DNA of 64,000 bases from Microvelia longipes (lineage: Eukaryota > Arthropoda > Insecta > Hemiptera > Veliidae). The translations under genes and the position numbers were made by a program. Below, in pieces: positions 59,775 through 64,000 of this stretch (positions are counted from its first letter, which is position 1; the number at the start of each line of letters is the position of its first letter). The notes beneath the pieces are model-generated. The model did not search any database, was not told where the DNA came from, and saw only the letters and a list, made by a program, of their open reading frames with translations. The stretch is taken from assembly GCA_018340805.1 (NCBI GenBank), contig JACMZG010001914.1, positions 26,407,043 through 26,471,042 of the forward strand. The letters are read 5' to 3'.

Positions 59775-60170
59775 AGGATAGTAGTAGTAGTAATAGGGTG
59801 GGGAGGCAAAGCCAGGCAAATATGCTTTGTAGTTGGGCCCTTCTTGCAAGCCCTGATTCCTTACACCTCCTCAATTTGCAAGCCTACACCACCTCTACCA
59901 AGAATCTCTTGGAAAGGTTGATATAAAAAAGGAATATTTCCAACTAAGAGAATAAAGTTCCTCTTCATACAAGAGACAAAGCCAAATATGCGGGTACGAA
60001 GAGAAGTATAGGCATCACTCTTTGCAATCAGGTGAAAGACTGTCTCCTCATAATGCCCACACATGGGGCAGATAATCTCTAAGATTATGCCGATGGTATT
60101 AAGATCAATTCAATCGATAGTGACCAGTGGGAACACTAACTAGGTTTGTGCTCGCAGGCTTGCTGATGTT
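59775..60170 (-). pseudogene. LINE ORF2 C-terminus and 3' end relic, copy 2
   Basis: Minus-strand translation gives TNLVSVPTGHYRLN (from about 60149 to 60108) and, in a frame shifted by one, CPMCGHYEETVFHLI, then AKSDAYTSLRTRIFG. The TGHxxLN motif, the CxxC pair and E-x-T-x-x-H-L-I are hallmarks of the C-terminal region of non-LTR retrotransposon (Jockey/R1/CR1-like) ORF2 proteins, downstream of reverse transcriptase and at the end of RNase H. The fourth metal ligand, expected as Cys after AK, is Ser (AGT). A stop codon and a frameshift between TGHYRLN and CPMC show it is dead. After the stop (59858-59860), a 3' UTR-like tail AAGAAGGGCCCAACTAC ends in TACTACTACTAC (59777-59795), a plausible 3' simple-repeat tail. 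Confidence 0.75.
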
Positions 60171-60932
60171 AAAAAGAAAATTTGTATATTTTTTAAATTG
60201 GTCTGCTAATGAACATTTGTGCTTGTCTGCAACAACCAAATGCATACCATTTTTAATTTTAGGGTATAGATAATATTTTAAGCAGGGGAATATTTTAATA
60301 GGATATTTTTAATTTATTATTGAATCTGGATTTATTTGCAACTAAATTAAGATTCAAGTCGCAAGTAAAAATGTTTATTTTCGCAGTGCATTATAATTTT
60401 TATTTTTGTATTTTGTAATTTTAATCAGTTTTCTAATCGAAGAACTACCTCATTTTAATTTTAAATTCATTTTTTCAAGCTACCTAAGGTATAAAGTATT
60501 TTGTATATTATTTGTATTATAAAAACTTAATTTCAACTTATTAGGTAACTTAAATATTAACATCCTATATAAAAAATGTGTGAAATGAAAAAATAAATTA
60601 CAATTTTAAAATTTAGTAACTCAATTTTTTTATTATCAATTTTTAAAGAGTCTGTCATTAAGTCAAATAAATTTAAAAAATGATACCACCTCAACACTTT
60701 ACAAAATACCTTCTTAATTTGTCAGTATTTTGACTAAAATTAATAAAAAATTATAGCCCCTAATTACAGATGTTTGTAACATACAATTAATAATATTTGA
60801 AAAAAAGATTTTATTATAATTTTTTTTGGTAGTAATTTCATTATATTTATCAATGTGTAACGTTTTATTGCCTCTAAAAATATTTTTAGCCTAATTAATC
60901 AGTTATGTAAAAAAAGTTTCATTAATTATCGC
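60171..60932. other. AT-rich non-coding stretch
   Basis: Nothing recognisable. The LINE relic is 5'-truncated at its boundary with this stretch. Confidence 0.5.
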
Positions 60933-61290
60933 TTTTTTACTTTTCCTTATTTATACCGTACCTAGATAGGAAAAGTATTGTGTTTAAAAAACAATCCGAA
61001 ATCGGTATGTCATTTGAATTATCCGTTTCAGGTGTTTTTAGTTTATTTATGCTAGAGAGGTGAAACTTAGTACAAAAATCAGTCGAACACTGTATTTTTG
61101 CTATTCAGAAAATTAATGACGTCATAAATTTTATGACGCCATTAACCCGCAATAATGAATGAGCGAAATTTTTGAAAAACATAAAACGCGAAAAATTATG
61201 CGACCACATTGAAATTTGGCACGCATGTAGCTATGCATAAAACTAACATATATGCTAAATTTAATCTTATGATCAGCATTAGTTCAATTT
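60933..61290 (+). repeat. dispersed repeat family A, copy 6 (near full)
   Basis: Starts TTTTACTTTTCCTTATTTAT, ACCGTACCTAGATAGGAAAA, then GTATTGTG, CAATCCGAAATCGGTATG and GAATTATCCGTTTCAGGTG. An internal deletion follows relative to the 48.75-kb copy. It then has TTTATGCTAGAGAGGTGAAA, GACGTCATAAATTTTATGAC, GAAATTTGGCACGCATG and GCATTAGTTCAATTT, the same end as the minus-strand copy at 25.16 kb. Phrases such as TGAAATTTGGCAC recur at 61353, so a partial second unit may follow. Confidence 0.8.
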
Positions 61291-61454
61291 TTATCGAATG
61301 ACTTGAATACGTTTTTTTAAAAAAATCGAAAAATAATCCAATTAAGTTGAAATTTGGCACAAGTATCGACCTTTACGTAATAAATGAACACACTAAGTTT
61401 CGCTTCAATATGCCAAGAATATTTATAATTTTTGTTGGATCATAAAAATTAATT

Positions 61455-61512
61455 AGATTTGAACGTAGTCAGTAGTGCTGTATGGGTGACCGCTGAGAAT
61501 TAAACGGATGCA
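61455..61512 (+). ncRNA. 5S rRNA-derived fragment, copy 2
   Basis: GAACGTAGTCAGTAGTGCTG, then TATGGGTGACCGCTGAGAAT, then TAAACGGATG. The order AGTAGT, TATGGGTGACCGC, GAAT, CGG follows the 3' part of 5S rRNA and parallels the 48.63-kb fragment, including the GGAT that follows the 5S-like part in both. Again it is near family A, but here downstream of a copy. A relic, not a working 5S gene. Confidence 0.55.
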
Positions 61513-61522
61513 TTTACTATTT

Positions 61523-61632
61523 GTGGACGAGCGAATCCAAAGACATACTGTAGTATGAATTAGGTGAATTATATATTCTGAGGACGAGCGAAGCGAATCC
61601 GAAGTAGAGAGGATGAGCGTAGCGAATCCCGA
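61523..61632. repeat. GACGAGCGAAGCGAATCC-type short repeats
   Basis: Three close words: GGACGAGCGAATCC (about 61525), GGACGAGCGAAGCGAATCC (about 61582) and GGATGAGCGTAGCGAATCC (about 61610). They are strikingly GC-rich and share GAGCG-AGCGAATCC. They follow the 5S-derived segment directly and may belong to the same element. A related reverse word is at 54.56 kb. Confidence 0.65.
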
Positions 61633-62295
61633 TCTTTAAATTTACAAATGATGTTCATGGTTAACATTTTATTTCCTGCTTATTTATAACAGAATTCAAA
61701 ATGGACTTTCATTTTTAGTTCTTGTGCCTTTTCGTAAATTTTATTAAATTGTATGTCTTCATTTTTTTGTCGTAAACTGAATAAACTGCCATTTGTGACT
61801 TCAGTACAATGTATACTGAGGGTTAAAAAAAAGCATTTCGTAAGTTAAAGAAGAAAAAAAGCAGTAAAAAGTTTGAAAACTTTTCCTTGAATTCTCGTGT
61901 TTTTGTATAAACGTCCCACACACGACTTTATTGTCGTTTTCTTGGCGACTTTATTTCTTTTTACGGTCGAGGTCGACATCTGGCTGGTGAGTGGAGTTTG
62001 AACTTAGCGCCAGTCCAAGTCTAGTTTGATGCCGCTTTGCAAATCCTTTAAAGTTTCGTAACTAAGAAAACATACATTATGTTCTTTGGTTGATACAAGA
62101 GAATGCTCTAAAACATAATTGTGTTACACAAACGAATTATGATTCAAATCTTGTTACATCGTCATCAAAAAAATATACAACTTCTATATTGTACAAAGAA
62201 ACCTGATAGTAATGGATACCTTTATGACTCAAACTTTTTTCGTGCATTAAAACTATAATTTAACGTTTTTAAATCAAATTATTTTTGTTATAAAA
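61633..62295. other. non-coding stretch with a GC-richer patch
   Basis: 61910-62040 is richer in G+C and CpG (GGTCGAGGTCGACATC, then TTAGCGCCAGTCC) but has no long frame. Nothing else is seen. Confidence 0.45.
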
Positions 62296-62877
62296 ATGTA
62301 TAGTAACTTAATTCAACAATTAAATTTAAATAATATCTTACGTAAATTGCTTAATTTAAGTACAGATTTCCTTTATATACCTAAACTGTCTAGTGGTCAC
62401 AATTACCATAAAATATACAAAAATAAAGACAAAAATTTTGAGTATTTTGCATTTACAAGGGCAAAACAAGATGGCTGCGTCCATTGGAAAATTTTAATCA
62501 ATTCCCTGGTGGACTAAATGTGAACTACACGCCAGGTCTGACAAAAATACTTTAGTTCGGGTTTTTAACAGCATAAGAAACTTGCATTCTATTAAAATTT
62601 CTAGCTCAACATTAATCTAAGTCATAATGAATGCAAATTATTGCATTGGCTAGAAAAGGTAACACTGTTTATGTTGTACTTGCATCACAAACAAAGTACA
62701 CTCTGCATTTACCCTATTTACTACCTACATGCTATTGCTGTAAGAACTACATTGTCAAAAATGTCACCAATAAAAAATGATGAAAATTCCTACATAAGAA
62801 GTACATCTGAGTTATTAGTTGTACAAAACAGATACAAGTATCTATTACAACTTAGTGTTTCTTTCATCTTAAAATAA
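62296..62877 (+). other. two unrecognised open frames, possible degenerate element
   Basis: Frame 62296-62517 (73 codons) ends YHKIYKNKDKNFEYFAF, then TRAKQDGCVHWKI. The spacing faintly recalls FLYWCH-type zinc fingers of some transposon and host proteins, but the Trp and one Cys expected there are missing, so I do not assign it. An alternative ATG in the context AACAAGATGGCTGCG (62472-62474) gives only seven codons. A second frame, 62641-62877, ends STSELLVVQNRYKYLL. Neither has a clear partner or splice signal. Confidence 0.2.
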
Positions 62878-63708
62878 ATAAGTTAGACAAAACACAAAAG
62901 TTTCAACATTCGTTTTGTTCTTTATTTCAAGTATCAAAACCTGGGTACGGTTTGACATTTTACAGAAAGGGTGTAGCCATATAAATCCAGGACTTTTTTT
63001 TAAATAAAAAACCCGCTCTAGTTTAAATTGAACTTTGCCGAATATATAAAAACGTATCTCGTATTAAAACAATTTTTTATATACGTCTTTATAAACATTT
63101 AGTTAAGTCATTCATTATAATCTCTTTTTGATTCCGTAGAATAAGTAAGTCGATTTTTCAAAAATATAAAAACTTGTTGTACAACTTATTTTAAATTTGC
63201 CAAACAACTTTTTGTACATTTAGGATACTTAAGTATAAATCAAAGAATAAATATAAATCAAAATTTATTGTTTTTTACACTTTTTTTAAAAAAAAATACG
63301 CTACATTATTTATTATCGTGTACGATTGTTTAGTTTTTCGTTCAAATCTGTTTTTGTTTTCATTCAAAGTCTAAATATGGTGATTGTTACAAATAAAGTA
63401 CATTTGAATTTGAAAAAGAAAATTATAGCGTGTCTAAGTTGTCAGAGATTATAACAAATGAATCTAATTTACAATTTAAATAGTGAGATAAACTAGATTA
63501 GTCTAGTATTAAACTGGGATTAGGTTTAATTCAAAAGAAATGTGATTGGGATAGAATTTAAATTTTCCAAGGTAATTTCATATTTTGAATTAAATTTGGG
63601 GCCAAGCAGTACACCAGCAGTACAGAGAGAACCTAAAATCGATTTGACTATTTTAATATGAAAGAATATCAATTTATTTTCTTGCGACAAAATTTTCTTG
63701 CGACTCTC
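62878..63708. other. AT-rich non-coding stretch
   Basis: No gene recognised. A direct repeat TTTTCTTGCGAC occurs twice (63677-63688 and 63693-63704) just before the palindrome. Confidence 0.5.
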
Positions 63709-63742
63709 TTCTTGCATCTCTTTTGCAAAAGAGATGCAAGAA
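63709..63742. repeat. 34-bp perfect palindrome
   Basis: TTCTTGCATCTCTTTTG is followed immediately by its exact reverse complement CAAAAGAGATGCAAGAA, with no spacer. It could extrude as a cruciform. The upstream direct repeats share the word TTCTTGC with the arm. Confidence 0.93.
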
Positions 63743-64000
63743 TTTCCTTCTAAGTCAAAGAAATCCGGTTTACTTTATCTTGCGGATAATATTGTCTAAT
63801 AATTAATGTTTAGACTCCTGTATGATCGTAATAGTTATATTAGAGAATATACTTAATCTGGTCCTGGTTATAAAGCAGCACTTGCAACAGGAAATAACAA
63901 AACACTTCTGCAAAACAAATTCATGTACAGTTGCATTCTGATAGTACAGACCCTACTTACTTAAGAACTTAACAAGCTAACCTGAGTACTTTCAGAATTA
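63743..64000. other. right edge, non-coding
   Basis: Nothing recognisable to the window end. Confidence 0.5.

Overview
The window is strongly AT-rich, intron-free in appearance and without any intact protein-coding gene that I can recognise. No operons, ribosome binding sites, CRISPR array or bacterial gene architecture are present. Its content is decayed LINE retrotransposon ends, 5S-rRNA- and tRNA-derived segments, foldback elements, microsatellites and many minisatellites. This fits an intergenic (or very long intronic) stretch of an invertebrate nuclear genome; arthropod is my best guess, but nothing in the sequence fixes the species. An 889-base N gap (5612-6500) lies close to two different tandem arrays.

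Layout. 1-5.2 kb is plain AT-rich DNA with one TA microsatellite. 5.2-7.7 kb holds a 33-bp array, the gap and a 40-bp array. 12.3-14.6 kb holds a long hairpin (12342-12593), a foldback element (14095-14349) and a ~40-bp array. 16.8-19.1 kb holds a 44-bp satellite with a two-monomer higher-order repeat and a 24-bp array. 21.1 kb carries a LINE 3' relic that is a sister of the one at 59.8-60.2 kb. 24-25.5 kb has two copies of a dispersed repeat (family A). 25.5-36.7 kb is the plainest and most AT-rich part, with one tRNA-derived SINE-like segment at 30.5 kb. 37.8-51.3 kb is the element-rich core, with hairpin cassettes, a second LINE relic behind a palindromic CA/TA/TG microsatellite, a foldback of family B, 5S-derived sequence and family A copies. 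52.6-56.7 kb is minisatellite-rich. 58.7-63.7 kb carries a frameshifted coding remnant, a 106-bp tandem array bounded by inverted cassettes, the LINE relic, a full family A copy followed by a second 5S-derived segment, and a 34-bp perfect palindrome at the right edge.

The most unusual signal is a short, dispersed cassette of about 80-90 bp. I find it at eight loci and on both strands. It has a conserved leader (AACATCTCACCGG), a hairpin core (CACTGATGATGACC, a loop, then GGTTGAAAGCC) and an AATAAAGTTTT-like tail. The core resembles the two catalytic strands of a hammerhead ribozyme, but where the flanks can be paired they close into a single stem, so I do not call it a working ribozyme. At two loci the cassette occurs as an inverted pair enclosing other sequence, and at one of these the enclosed sequence is tandemly triplicated with an exact 106-bp period. 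A second pattern is that seven sequence-unrelated minisatellites in the window share a period of 40-44 bp.

All calls come from reading the sequence by eye. No database search, folding program or alignment was run.
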